Assembly: GCF_042646065.1 (NCBI RefSeq)
Contig: NZ_JBHRTA010000003.1
Location: forward strand, 1-64,000
Source of the DNA: Parapedobacter deserti
GTDB lineage: Bacteria > Bacteroidota > Bacteroidia > Sphingobacteriales > Sphingobacteriaceae
Direction: 5' to 3'
Length of the DNA: 64,000 nt
Shown here: piece by piece, positions 25,328 to 34,537 of the stretch
How positions within the stretch are numbered: the first letter of the stretch is position 1
Layout: each line of letters opens with the position of its first letter
Notes under the pieces: generated by a model
Told to the model about the DNA's origin: nothing
What the model saw: only the letters and a program-made list of their open reading frames with translations
Databases searched by the model: none
Program-made: the position numbers and the translations under genes

Positions 25328-26365
25328 ATGGAATTAGCATTCGTTATAGAAAAAGTTTTACTGGTAAGTCTGATCTTCGTCATTACGCTGGTAATCGCGA
25401 TGTATTCGACCCTGGCTGAACGTAAAGTGGCCGGCTTCATGCAAGATCGCTTTGGACCGGACCGGGCGGGGCCTTTCGGTATTTTACAGCCGCTGTGCGA
25501 CGGTGGGAAATTTTTCTTTAAGGAGGAAATAATTCCTGCAGGTGCGCATAAGACGCTGTTTATTATCGGCCCGACGATTGCCATCATTACCGCCTGTATC
25601 GGAAGTGCCGTCATACCGTGGGGGCAGGAGTTGGTGATCGGTGAACGGGTTATTGAGTTGCAGGTGGCCGACATTAATGTGGGGGTGCTGTACATGTTTG
25701 GCGTAGTGGCGCTGAGTGTATACGGCATTATGCTGGGAGGCTGGGCATCCAACAATAAATTTTCCTTGATGGGGGCGGTACGCGCGGCTTCGCAAAGCAT
25801 CAGCTATGAAATTGCGCTGGGACTTTCCCTGATCGCTTTGTTGATGATCACCCAATCGCTGTCGCTGAAGGAAATTGTTGCGCAGCAAGCGGGGTTCGTC
25901 AATTGGAATATCTGGGTGCAGCCTTTGGGCTTCCTGATTTTTCTGGTCTGTGCGTTTGCTGAATGTAACCGCGTACCGTTTGATTTGCCCGAATGTGAGA
26001 CGGAACTGATCGGTGGGTATAACGTGGAGTATTCGTCGATGAAGCTTGGACTGTTCATGTTTGCCGAATACATTCACATGTTCGTTTCTTCGGCTTTGAT
26101 GGCCGCCCTGTATTTCGGGGGCTACAATTTCCCGTTTATGTATGACCTGGGATTGTCGCAAAACTGGATCACCATCATCGGTGTACTGGTGTTTTTTGCC
26201 AAGATATTTGCGTTCATCTTTTTCTTCATGTGGATCCGTTGGACCCTTCCCCGCTTCCGCTATGACCAATTGATGAACTTGGGATGGAAGATGCTGATCC
26301 CGCTTGCAATAGCCAATATCGTGTTGACAGGGGTCATCACCTTGATTAATGATACATTTTTTTAA
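25328..26365 (+). CDS. nuoH: NADH-quinone oxidoreductase subunit H
   Basis: 345 residues, eight or more membrane helices. Signature stretches: AERKVAGFMQDRFGPDRAGP near residue 30, and FAECNRVPFDLPECETELIG (about 218-237). Forms the membrane side of the quinone chamber. Long antisense frames overlap this gene but show no protein family. Confidence 0.97.
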   Translation: MELAFVIEKVLLVSLIFVITLVIAMYSTLAERKVAGFMQDRFGPDRAGPFGILQPLCDGGKFFFKEEIIPAGAHKTLFIIGPTIAIITACIGSAVIPWGQELVIGERVIELQVADINVGVLYMFGVVALSVYGIMLGGWASNNKFSLMGAVRAASQSISYEIALGLSLIALLMITQSLSLKEIVAQQAGFVNWNIWVQPLGFLIFLVCAFAECNRVPFDLPECETELIGGYNVEYSSMKLGLFMFAEYIHMFVSSALMAALYFGGYNFPFMYDLGLSQNWITIIGVLVFFAKIFAFIFFFMWIRWTLPRFRYDQLMNLGWKMLIPLAIANIVLTGVITLINDTFF

Positions 26366-26393
26366 TGAACTTTGGGATAAATAGGGAGGCAAG

Positions 26394-26915
26394 ATGCAGT
26401 CGTTAAGCAATAGGAAAAAGGTATTGGAACAGAAGCCCATGAATTTCTGGGAGCGGATTTACCTTCCGGCAATTTTCAAAGGGCTTTCCATTACCATAAA
26501 ACACTTTTTCAAGCGTATCCCGACGGTACGCTATCCGGAAGAACAGCGCCCGTACTCGAAAAATTTCCGTGGATTGCACTCGCTTAAACGCGATGAGCAA
26601 GGGCGGGAGCGCTGTACGGCGTGCGGACTGTGCGCGCTATCATGTCCGGCGGAAGCCATAACCATGATTTCGGCGGAACGTCAGAAAGGCGAAGAGCACC
26701 TGTACCGCGAAGAGAAGTATGCCGCGGTGTATGAGATCAATATGCTGCGATGCATTTTCTGCGGACTGTGCGAGGAAGCCTGTCCGAAGGAAGCCATCTA
26801 CCTGGATGGGCCCCACGTGACCGCGGATTACGTGCGCAAAGATTTTATTTATGGTAAGGACAAATTGGTTGAACCCCGGTTTGATTATAAAGAAAAACAA
26901 GAAACCACAACCTAA
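26394..26915 (+). CDS. nuoI: NADH-quinone oxidoreductase subunit I
   Basis: 173 residues, 8Fe ferredoxin-like (TYKY). Two cluster motifs: RCTACGLCALSCPAEAI and RCIFCGLCEEACPKEAI hold N6a and N6b. The stop and the nuoJ start overlap as TAATG at 26913-26917. Confidence 0.97.
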   Translation: MQSLSNRKKVLEQKPMNFWERIYLPAIFKGLSITIKHFFKRIPTVRYPEEQRPYSKNFRGLHSLKRDEQGRERCTACGLCALSCPAEAITMISAERQKGEEHLYREEKYAAVYEINMLRCIFCGLCEEACPKEAIYLDGPHVTADYVRKDFIYGKDKLVEPRFDYKEKQETTT

Positions 26916-27412
26916 TGAGCGTTTTCTATTTCGTAGCTTTTCTTTCGATATTCTTTGCGCTGATGACCATTTTTACCAAGAATCCGGTGCATAGCGTATT
27001 ATATTTGGTAATCACTTTCTTTACCTTTACCGTGCATTATATTTTGTTAAATGCGCAGTTTTTGGCCGTGGTCAACTTCATTGTGTATATGGGTGCCATT
27101 ATGGTGCTGTTTCTGTTTGTATTGATGCTGCTCAACTTGAATAAAGATACCGAGCCACTGAAGTCTAATTTGGTAAAAATCATGGGGGTGATAGCCGGCA
27201 TGTGCTTGGTGGTTACCTTGGCCGGATCGTTGCGTGTGCTGGAAGTATCCGAACCCATCGCACTAAAGAATCCGGACATCGGTTTGGTGGGCAACCTGGG
27301 CAAGGTGTTGTTCAGCGAGTTCCTGCTGCCATTTGAGCTCTCGTCAATTTTACTGTTAACCGCCATGGTGGGGGCGGTATTGCTGGGCAAAAACGATCCT
27401 AAAAAAACATAA
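26915..27412 (+). CDS. nuoJ: NADH-quinone oxidoreductase subunit J
   Basis: 165 residues, five membrane helices, ND6 family. The conserved helix VNFIVYMGAIMVLFLFVLML includes the pi-bulge region. Overlaps nuoI by one base and abuts nuoK with no gap. Confidence 0.95.
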   Translation: MSVFYFVAFLSIFFALMTIFTKNPVHSVLYLVITFFTFTVHYILLNAQFLAVVNFIVYMGAIMVLFLFVLMLLNLNKDTEPLKSNLVKIMGVIAGMCLVVTLAGSLRVLEVSEPIALKNPDIGLVGNLGKVLFSEFLLPFELSSILLLTAMVGAVLLGKNDPKKT

Positions 27413-27742
27413 ATGGAGACAGTCGTACAAAATATACAGGGCGTACCGCTAAATCATTACATCCTTTTTTGCAGCCTAATTTTTACCATCGGTGTCATCG
27501 GCGTGTTGATCCGTCGCAACGTCATTATCATCATGATGTCTGTGGAATTGATGCTCAATTCGGTGAATCTGCTGTTGACCGCTTTTTCGGCGCACAGTGG
27601 CGACCCGTCGGGACAAGTATTCGTATTTTTCATCATGGCCTTAGCCGCGGCAGAGGTGGCGGTGGGGCTGGCCATCATCGTGATGGTATACCGCAATACG
27701 CGATCGGTAGACATAAACGCGCTGAATCGGCTGCGCGGGTGA
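27413..27742 (+). CDS. nuoK: NADH-quinone oxidoreductase subunit K
   Basis: 109 residues, three membrane helices, ND4L family. Conserved Glu residues sit in MSVELMLNSVNLLL and in the third helix (AAAEVAVGLAIIVMVYR). Starts at the base after the nuoJ stop. Confidence 0.96.
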   Translation: METVVQNIQGVPLNHYILFCSLIFTIGVIGVLIRRNVIIIMMSVELMLNSVNLLLTAFSAHSGDPSGQVFVFFIMALAAAEVAVGLAIIVMVYRNTRSVDINALNRLRG

Positions 27743-27788
27743 CGGAGACTTGAGGACAATTTGAGGATTTGAACTACTACATAGAAGC

Positions 27789-29708
27789 ATGATAGATTTA
27801 ATCTGGTTGATTCCATTGCTGCCACTGGTTGGCTTTTTGATCAATGGACTCGGTAGGAACGTGTTGCCAAAGTCACTCGTCGGTGTGATCGGCAGCGGGG
27901 TGGTGCTGGTCTCCTTTTTGTTGAGCTGCGGCGTCTTTTCGGTTGTCTATGCGGCTCGCCAAGCTGGAGAATCGGGCGCGTTTACCCAATCTGTTTTTGA
28001 ATGGATCAGCGCGGGTGATCTGCGTATTGCCCTTTCATTTTTAGTTGATCCGCTGAGTGCCGCCATGCTGCTTATCGTTACCGGCATCGGGTTTCTCATC
28101 CATGTGTATTCCATTGGATACATGAAACATGATGCTGGATTCGCTAAGTTTTTTGCATTTCTGAACCTGTTTATTTTCTTCATGCTGTTGTTGGTGCTCG
28201 GATCCAACTACATCGTCATGTTTATCGGTTGGGAGGGAGTAGGACTATGTTCGTATCTGCTGATCGGATTCTGGTTCAAAAATTCGTCCTATGCGTCTGC
28301 AGCCAAGAAGGCGTTCGTAATGAACCGTATCGGCGATCTGGGCTTTCTTATCGCTGTGTTTCTGATATTCGCGACCTTCGGAACATTGGAGTTTTCGGGG
28401 ATATTTCCTCAGGCGGCCAATATGGTGTCCGGCGATGCGACGTTGTTATTGATCACACTGCTGCTGTTTGTGGCAGCTACCGGTAAGTCTGCACAGATTC
28501 CCTTGTTTACCTGGCTTCCGGATGCGATGGCTGGGCCTACGCCGGTGTCTGCACTTATTCACGCAGCGACAATGGTTACGGCAGGAATCTACATGATCGC
28601 CCGGTCCAACATTTTATTTACACTGTCGCCCGTTACCCTCCAGGTAATCGTTGCCATCGGTATTTGCACAGCATTCTTGGCAGCAGCGATAGCGGTTTCA
28701 CAGAACGACATCAAGAAAGTGCTTGCTTATTCAACTGTTTCTCAGTTGGGGTATATGTTTATGGGGCTTGGAGTGGGTGCCTTTACAGGAGCGTTTTTCC
28801 TGGTAGTCACGCACGCCTTTTTTAAAGCGTTATTGTTCTTGGGGGCAGGATCGGTGATCCATGCGATGGGCGACGAGCAGGATATGCGGAAGATGGGCGG
28901 CCTGAAGAAGGCGTTGCCGGTGACATTTATGACGATGCTAATCGGTACAATTGCTATTGCCGGGATTCCACCTCTTTCCGGGTTCTTTGCCAAAGATGAA
29001 ATTTTACTGCATGTATACGGCAGCAATAAGCTGATATGGGTAGTCGGTTTCATCGGAGCGATGTTTACCGCATTTTATATGTTCCGGATGTTATTCCTTA
29101 CGTTTTTCGGACAGTTTAGGGGTACCGCCGAACAAAAAAGCCATTTGCATGAGTCGCCAGCAACGATGACGATACCGTTGATCGTGTTGGCTGTATTGGC
29201 GGCAATCGGAGGCCTGCTGAATATACCGGCCGCGTTGGGGGGGAGCCATGCGCTGGCTGATTTTCTCGCCCCTGTCTTTGCGGATTCTCTGGCAAAGACC
29301 GGCGAATTTCATATGGAGCACAGCACAGAGTATCTCCTGATGGCTGCGTCCGCTTTGGTGGCATTGGCGATGGCACTCGTGGCCTATAGGCAATACGTGA
29401 CCAAAGCAGCGGTTCCGCCTGCGGATGAAGCCGCGCGCGGATTGTTGGCCCGGCTTTCTTACCGCAAGTTTTATGTTGATGAAATATACGATACGCTGAT
29501 CGTGCGTCCGTTAAATGGTTTAGCGGTTTTCTTTTACCGAACGGTGGATAAGTTGGGGATTGATGGGATAGTCAACGGCCTTGGCAGAGCCGTGGGTGAG
29601 TCGGGCAAAGGCGTCCGGCTGCTGCAAAGCGGAAACGTTGGGTTCTATATTTTTATGATGGTCATTGCCGTGGCGGCGATCGTTGCCTACGGTATTTTTA
29701 ACGGTTAA
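27789..29708 (+). CDS. nuoL: NADH-quinone oxidoreductase subunit L
   Basis: 639 residues, the Mrp-antiporter-like ND5 subunit with the long lateral helix at the C-terminus. Signatures: MFIGWEGVGLCSYLLIGFW, GKSAQIPLFTWLPDAMAGPT and VSALIHAATMVTAGIYMIAR. Pumps protons in the distal membrane arm. Confidence 0.97.
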   Translation: MIDLIWLIPLLPLVGFLINGLGRNVLPKSLVGVIGSGVVLVSFLLSCGVFSVVYAARQAGESGAFTQSVFEWISAGDLRIALSFLVDPLSAAMLLIVTGIGFLIHVYSIGYMKHDAGFAKFFAFLNLFIFFMLLLVLGSNYIVMFIGWEGVGLCSYLLIGFWFKNSSYASAAKKAFVMNRIGDLGFLIAVFLIFATFGTLEFSGIFPQAANMVSGDATLLLITLLLFVAATGKSAQIPLFTWLPDAMAGPTPVSALIHAATMVTAGIYMIARSNILFTLSPVTLQVIVAIGICTAFLAAAIAVSQNDIKKVLAYSTVSQLGYMFMGLGVGAFTGAFFLVVTHAFFKALLFLGAGSVIHAMGDEQDMRKMGGLKKALPVTFMTMLIGTIAIAGIPPLSGFFAKDEILLHVYGSNKLIWVVGFIGAMFTAFYMFRMLFLTFFGQFRGTAEQKSHLHESPATMTIPLIVLAVLAAIGGLLNIPAALGGSHALADFLAPVFADSLAKTGEFHMEHSTEYLLMAASALVALAMALVAYRQYVTKAAVPPADEAARGLLARLSYRKFYVDEIYDTLIVRPLNGLAVFFYRTVDKLGIDGIVNGLGRAVGESGKGVRLLQSGNVGFYIFMMVIAVAAIVAYGIFNG

Positions 29709-29732
29709 TCGAGACGAAGTTATATCGCGTAC

Positions 29733-31190
29733 ATGGACAATCTATTTATACTTTTGTTACTTCCGGTCCTTGGAGCAATAATGCTCGCCTTTGTAAAGCA
29801 GGCAAGGACAGCCCGACAGCTGGCGTTGCTCGTGTCACTGGTGTCGCTTGGGCTGACAATCCCTTTCTTGCTGAACTTCGTGCCCGATGCGAGCATGCAG
29901 TTCGAGCAGCGGTTTGCTTGGATACCATCGCTGAATATATATTTCCACATCGGTATCGACGGCATCAGCCTGCCTATGGTTTTGCTCACGAATGGTCTGA
30001 TTCCGCTCATCATCCTGACGTCCTTTAGCTATAATTACAAAGGAGGCTTTTATGCATTGGTGCTATTTATGCAAGCAGGGATGTTGCTCACCTTCACGGC
30101 ACTGGATGCCTTTGCGTTTTATGTAGGTTGGGAAGTGGCGCTGATACCGATTTACTTCATCTGTGCGCTGTGGGGCGGGGAAAACCGCATCCGGGTAAAC
30201 CTGAAGTTTTTCATCTACACGTTCCTGGGCAGCCTATTTATGTTGGCGGCGATTATTTACCTGCACTTGCAGGTGCCCACCGACGACTACCAACTGACGT
30301 CGTTTTACCAGTTGGCCTTAGACGCCAGCACACAGCGCTGGATCTTCTGGGCGTTTTTTCTGGCTTTTGCGATCAAGATGCCTATTTTCCCATTTCACAC
30401 TTGGCAACCGGATACGTATACGGAGGCTCCGGCAACAGGAACCATGCTGCTTGCGGGCATCATGCTGAAAATGGGGGTATATGGCGTAATCCGCTGGTTG
30501 ATTCCGGTTGCGCCATTAGGTTTTGCTGCTTATGGGCAGTTAGCCTTGATTCTTTGCTTGATTGGTGTGGTTTACGCGTCTATAATTGCGTTTAAGCAGC
30601 AGGATGTGAAGCGGTTGGTGGCTTATTCGTCCATCGCCCACGTAGGATTGATCGGCGCAGGTATCTTTGCGTGGAACGTACAAGGTCTACAGGGAGCCAT
30701 TATTCAAATGGTCAATCACGGGATAAGCGTTGTCGGCCTCTTCTTTGCGCTGGATATTGTTGCCCGCAGGGTGGGTACGCGCGATATGGCGGCCATGGGC
30801 GGCATCGCCAAACCTGCTCCGGCTTTGGCCATCTTGTTTTTGGTGATTGTGATGGGGGCTGTGGGACTGCCATTGACCAACGGATTTATCGGCGAATTCT
30901 TGCTGTTGCTCGGTGTGTATGACTACGGCATCTGGTACGCGGTTTTTGGAGGACTCACCTTGATTTTAGGCGCGGTTTACATGTTGCGGCTATATCAAAA
31001 GGTGATGCTGGGCGAGGTGAATGAACGGACCACGACTTTTGGAGACGTCAAAGGGACAGAGTGGCTTGTGCTTTCCATTATCGTGGTGTTGGTTATCGGC
31101 ATCGGTATTTTCCCTAAGCCGCTGTTGAACCTTTCGGAAGCTGCGGTCACGGAGTTGATAGATAAAGTAGGGGTGATAAATAAATACTAA
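29733..31190 (+). CDS. nuoM: NADH-quinone oxidoreductase subunit M
   Basis: 485 residues, ND4 family antiporter-like subunit. Signatures: FHIGIDGISLPMVLLTNGL, FYVGWEVALIPIYFICALWG, KMPIFPFHTWQPDTYTEAPA and VNHGISVVGLFFALDI. Proton-pumping subunit; 24 bp after nuoL. Confidence 0.97.
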   Translation: MDNLFILLLLPVLGAIMLAFVKQARTARQLALLVSLVSLGLTIPFLLNFVPDASMQFEQRFAWIPSLNIYFHIGIDGISLPMVLLTNGLIPLIILTSFSYNYKGGFYALVLFMQAGMLLTFTALDAFAFYVGWEVALIPIYFICALWGGENRIRVNLKFFIYTFLGSLFMLAAIIYLHLQVPTDDYQLTSFYQLALDASTQRWIFWAFFLAFAIKMPIFPFHTWQPDTYTEAPATGTMLLAGIMLKMGVYGVIRWLIPVAPLGFAAYGQLALILCLIGVVYASIIAFKQQDVKRLVAYSSIAHVGLIGAGIFAWNVQGLQGAIIQMVNHGISVVGLFFALDIVARRVGTRDMAAMGGIAKPAPALAILFLVIVMGAVGLPLTNGFIGEFLLLLGVYDYGIWYAVFGGLTLILGAVYMLRLYQKVMLGEVNERTTTFGDVKGTEWLVLSIIVVLVIGIGIFPKPLLNLSEAAVTELIDKVGVINKY

Positions 31191-31206
31191 AGAAGCTTAC
31201 TAAAAC

Positions 31207-32586
31207 ATGAGTGCGATCATTACGCTGACTTTATTGGCTATACTGGTGTTGTATCTGGGACTGTTTAGAGCCCGGAACACGCTGCTGCCTGTTTCTTTGT
31301 TGGGCTTACTGGCTGCCGCAGTGCTTTATGTGGTACAATGGGGGGGAGAGGCTGAGCCCTTGTACAGTAATATGGTGTTGTTTGATCATTATGCCATAGC
31401 GTTCTCCGTATTGTGTATCTTCATAACCGGATTGGTGCTCTTCCTATCACGGGATTATTTTGATGCGGCCAGTACACATATTGCCGAATACTATGCGCTT
31501 ATTCTATTTTCGCTGACTGGAGCGCTGCTTGTGGTATCCTTCCATAACCTGGCAATGCTTTTCATCGGGATTGAAATTATGTCTGTGGCGCTTTATATCC
31601 TTGCGGGTATACGGAAGAAAGATTTCGCTTCGAACGAAGCCGCTTTGAAGTACTTTTTAATGGGCGCGTTTTCTACGGGGTTCTTATTGTTTGGAATTGC
31701 CCTTTTGTATGGAGCGAGTGGCTCTTTCGATCTGGCTGCGATAAAAGAGTACGTTGTGGCCAACCCACAAACTATTTCTCCGTTGTTTTATGCCGGCATC
31801 TTACTGCTGATTGTGGGCTTGGCCTTCAAGGTGGGCGCGGCGCCTTTTCACTTTTGGACGCCCGATGTATACGATGGTTCGCCGATACTGATCACTACGT
31901 TTATGAGTACTGTGGTTAAGACGGCGGCGTTCGGCGGCTTCTTGCGCCTATTTTATTTCTGCTTTGTGCCCCTGCAGGACTTTTGGATGCCGGTTCTGCT
32001 GGTGATAACGGTGATTACCCTTTTCGTGGGCAACATCACAGCCATCGTACAACAGAGCTTTAAGCGGATGCTTGCTTATTCGAGTATCTCACACGCGGGA
32101 TATATGCTGTTTGCTATTGTTGCTATTGGCTCGGCTTCCGCGGAATCCATTCTGCTATACGCCGGCGCTTACTCCTTGGCATCCGTTGTTGCTTTCGGTT
32201 CGTTGATTTTGGTAAAGCGGGCAACAGGAAGCGATCATTTTGAAGCGTTTAACGGCCTTGCAAAGAAAAACCCTTACCTATCGCTTGCGCTTGCTGTGGC
32301 TATGCTGTCCTTGGCGGGAATTCCGCTCACAGCTGGATTCATTGGTAAGTTCATGATGTTTTCCGGTGTGCTGGCTGATTACCAGATCTTGTTGATCGTC
32401 CTTGCAGTTATCAACGCTGCCATGGGTATTTTCTATTATTTCCGGGTTATCGTAGCAATGTATTTCCGGCCGATGGACCGCAATCCAATTGTTATGCCGG
32501 GTGAATATAAGACGGTGCTACTTGTGGCCGTGCTGGTTACGCTGCTTCTAGGTGTGTACCCGGCGTGGCTGATCGGTTTAATGTAA
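31207..32586 (+). CDS. nuoN: NADH-quinone oxidoreductase subunit N
   Basis: 459 residues, ND2 family antiporter-like subunit. Signatures: FIGIEIMSVALYILAGIRKK, LAFKVGAAPFHFWTPDVYDG and FKRMLAYSSISHAGYMLFAI. Last gene of the operon, which carries all 14 subunits in the canonical order. Confidence 0.97.
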   Translation: MSAIITLTLLAILVLYLGLFRARNTLLPVSLLGLLAAAVLYVVQWGGEAEPLYSNMVLFDHYAIAFSVLCIFITGLVLFLSRDYFDAASTHIAEYYALILFSLTGALLVVSFHNLAMLFIGIEIMSVALYILAGIRKKDFASNEAALKYFLMGAFSTGFLLFGIALLYGASGSFDLAAIKEYVVANPQTISPLFYAGILLLIVGLAFKVGAAPFHFWTPDVYDGSPILITTFMSTVVKTAAFGGFLRLFYFCFVPLQDFWMPVLLVITVITLFVGNITAIVQQSFKRMLAYSSISHAGYMLFAIVAIGSASAESILLYAGAYSLASVVAFGSLILVKRATGSDHFEAFNGLAKKNPYLSLALAVAMLSLAGIPLTAGFIGKFMMFSGVLADYQILLIVLAVINAAMGIFYYFRVIVAMYFRPMDRNPIVMPGEYKTVLLVAVLVTLLLGVYPAWLIGLM

Positions 32587-32698
32587 TAATCTCTAGTCAT
32601 ATTTTTGAGAGGTCGTTTCGCTGTTACTAACAGCAGCGCTGTGGTATGCCCGACGCTTGTTGCAGGCAAACTATCGGCCGTTGGCTTTACAAAAAAAA

Positions 32699-32722
32699 CC
32701 GTCCCGATGTTACTCGGGACGG
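32699..32722 (-). terminator. Hairpin oriented for minus-strand termination, downstream of nuoN
   Basis: CCGTCCCGA (32699-32707) pairs with TCGGGACGG (32714-32722) around a 6-base loop. On the plus strand it is preceded by eight A residues, so the T-run needed for termination follows it only on the minus strand. No minus-strand gene lies just to its right. The stretch 32587-33034 otherwise shows a small dyad (GCTGTTA/TAACAGC, 32620-32634) and a promoter, but no gene I can support. Confidence 0.55.
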
Positions 32723-32966
32723 CCGCCCCAATGGGGTTAGGGGCTATCAACCTAAACCTGTTTACATCATTGCCAAAACGATGCCAAACTTTTCAGGTTC
32801 TGAAAATCATATTAATTTTTTCACATTTTTTTTCGATCGTGCATTTTCTGATCGTTAAACTGGTTTCTCGGACGCTACCTTATGCGCGGGATTCACTGGC
32901 CAGCGGTTTTGTTGAACGCAACCGGAACATTGCTCGCAAGCGCCATATTTTTACTTACACGTGGAT

Positions 32967-32974
32967 TATATTTG
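32967..32974 (+). promoter_or_regulatory. -7 box TATATTTG, promoter of the DUF4197 gene
   Basis: Perfect TAnnTTTG, 61 bp before ATG 33035; expected start near 32981. No TTG at standard spacing. Confidence 0.5.
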
Positions 32975-33034
32975 CATGTGGCCGCTGATATGCCTAAGTT
33001 AGCGGCACATTGTTCTATGCTTAACATCAACACT

Positions 33035-33805
33035 ATGACGTTTTTCAAAAAATGTATTGTCGCGGTTATTGCCGTGGGTTTCTTGGCTTGTCCTACGGCC
33101 GCTGCTCAAGGTATATTTGACCGGTTAAAAAAGGCGGTGAACGAAGGCCGCGGCGATAAGGAAGCGGACGGCAGCAGGCGCAACGTTGACTTATCGGGAC
33201 TGTCTACTACGGAAGTTTCCGGTGCGTTGAAAGAGGCGCTAAGTATCGGAGTGAGAGAAGGGATACAAAAGCTCGGCGCGGAAGACGGCTATTTTAGGAA
33301 TGAGCTGGTAAAGATTTTGTTGCCGGAGGAGCTTCGAAAGGTGGATGCCACGCTGCGTCGCGTTGGATTGGGAAAACTAGCGGACCAAGGTTTACTACTT
33401 TTGAACCGGGCGGCTGAAGATGCAGTGCAAGAAGGTGCGCCAATTTTCGCTAATGCCATCACATCCATGACGTTTGACGACGCCAAAAATATCCTACTTG
33501 GCGACAGCGTTGCAGCAACCAGCTATTTGATGGGAAAGACATCCGAACAACTGTTCGCCGCCTTTAAACCGAAGGTAGAAGGTTCTCTGGGCAAAGTCGG
33601 CGCCGACCGTGTGTGGGGGCAGCTGATTAGCCAATATAATGGGCTGACCAGACAGTCGATTGAAACCGATCTGAATGCGTATGTCACACACGAAACCATC
33701 AACGGAGTATTCAAGATGGTGGCTGAAAAAGAAAGTGACATACGGGACAATTCGCTATTCCGAACCACGTCGCTGTTAAAGAAAGTCTTCGGCGCGGTTG
33801 ATTAA
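33035..33805 (+). CDS. DUF4197 family exported protein
   Basis: 256 residues with a signal peptide (about 1-25, ending AAAQ). The mature protein is helical and matches DUF4197 as I recall it: LKEALSIGVREGIQKLGAED, ITSMTFDDAKNILLGDSVAA TSYLM, then a C-terminal FKMVAEKESDIRDN stretch. Widespread in proteobacteria and Bacteroidota, function unknown. ATG 33035 places the signal peptide at the N-terminus; ATG 33017 would add six residues. The frame is open to 32882 but that region holds the promoter. Confidence 0.85.
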   Translation: MTFFKKCIVAVIAVGFLACPTAAAQGIFDRLKKAVNEGRGDKEADGSRRNVDLSGLSTTEVSGALKEALSIGVREGIQKLGAEDGYFRNELVKILLPEELRKVDATLRRVGLGKLADQGLLLLNRAAEDAVQEGAPIFANAITSMTFDDAKNILLGDSVAATSYLMGKTSEQLFAAFKPKVEGSLGKVGADRVWGQLISQYNGLTRQSIETDLNAYVTHETINGVFKMVAEKESDIRDNSLFRTTSLLKKVFGAVD

Positions 33806-33841
33806 CGAGTTTACATCTTCTTTTCGGTGCCGGGGAATGGC

Positions 33842-33849
33842 TATCTTTG
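33842..33849 (+). promoter_or_regulatory. -7 box TATCTTTG, leaderless promoter of the PhnA-like gene
   Basis: Perfect TAnnTTTG with ATG 33855 only 5 bp downstream, so the message should start at or next to the start codon. A TTC rather than TTG sits near the -33 position. Confidence 0.55.
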
Positions 33850-33854
33850 CCGCC

Positions 33855-34424
33855 ATGAACGATAAGCTAATGGCCAGTAGCGGCGGAAAATGTGAACTAT
33901 GCGGAAGACAAGCAGAGGTGGCAGTGTACCGCTTGCCACCTGATGATCGACGGGGAAACGATGTAGTGGTCTGTCAATCGCTCATCGCGCAAATTGAAGG
34001 TAGCGAACCACTTAAGCCCGATGATTGGCGCTTTCTTCCCGAGGCGATGTGGAGCGAGATACCAGCCGTGCAGGTCCTCGCGTGGCGCATGCTCAATCGC
34101 CTAAAAGGCGAAGCCTGGGCCGCAGAAGCGCTTGATGTACTCTATCTTGACGATCAAACGCTCGAATGGGCCAAGGCGGCGGGTGAGCAATCGGAGCCGG
34201 TCGAAGCGATTGTGCATAAGGACGCCAATGGCAACGTCCTTAACAATGGCGACTCGGTAGTGCTTACGAAGACCCTAGATGTAAAGGGCAGTAGCCTGAG
34301 TGCCAAACTTGGCACAGTGGTCAGAAACATCCGATTGGTGGAAGACAATCCCCAACAGATAGAAGGAAGGGTTGATGGGCAGCTCATTGTCATCCTCACA
34401 CGGTATTTGCGCAAACAACATTAG
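33855..34424 (+). CDS. PhnA-domain protein (YjdN/PhnA family)
   Basis: 189 residues. An N-terminal zinc-ribbon-like half (CELCGR, then a VVCQ Cys) is followed by a helical linker and the C-terminal PhnA domain of about 65 residues (DANGNVLNNGDSVVLTKTLD and GQLIVILTRYLRK). Despite the historical name the family is not clearly involved in phosphonate use. The frame is open from 33798, but that part contains the promoter. A terminator hairpin follows. Confidence 0.85.
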   Translation: MNDKLMASSGGKCELCGRQAEVAVYRLPPDDRRGNDVVVCQSLIAQIEGSEPLKPDDWRFLPEAMWSEIPAVQVLAWRMLNRLKGEAWAAEALDVLYLDDQTLEWAKAAGEQSEPVEAIVHKDANGNVLNNGDSVVLTKTLDVKGSSLSAKLGTVVRNIRLVEDNPQQIEGRVDGQLIVILTRYLRKQH

Positions 34425-34458
34425 CTTAGGCTAAATCGGATATCGCATGAAAATAAGT

Positions 34459-34484
34459 AAGGGCAGACTCCGATATCTGCCCTT
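34459..34484. terminator. Terminator hairpin after the PhnA-like gene
   Basis: AAGGGCAGA (34459-34467) pairs with TCTGCCCTT (34476-34484) around an 8-base loop, followed by TT. It ends the PhnA-like message and could also serve the convergent lipoprotein gene, whose stop is 54 bp away. Confidence 0.7.
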
Positions 34485-34537
34485 TTGGCCGCTGAATGCA
34501 TCTACGACGAAATATGCAGACCGTATAGGTTATGATA

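Noticed and set aside
25484..26440. 318-residue minus-strand frame over nuoH
   Set aside because: Antisense to nuoH; charged low-complexity translation with no homology.
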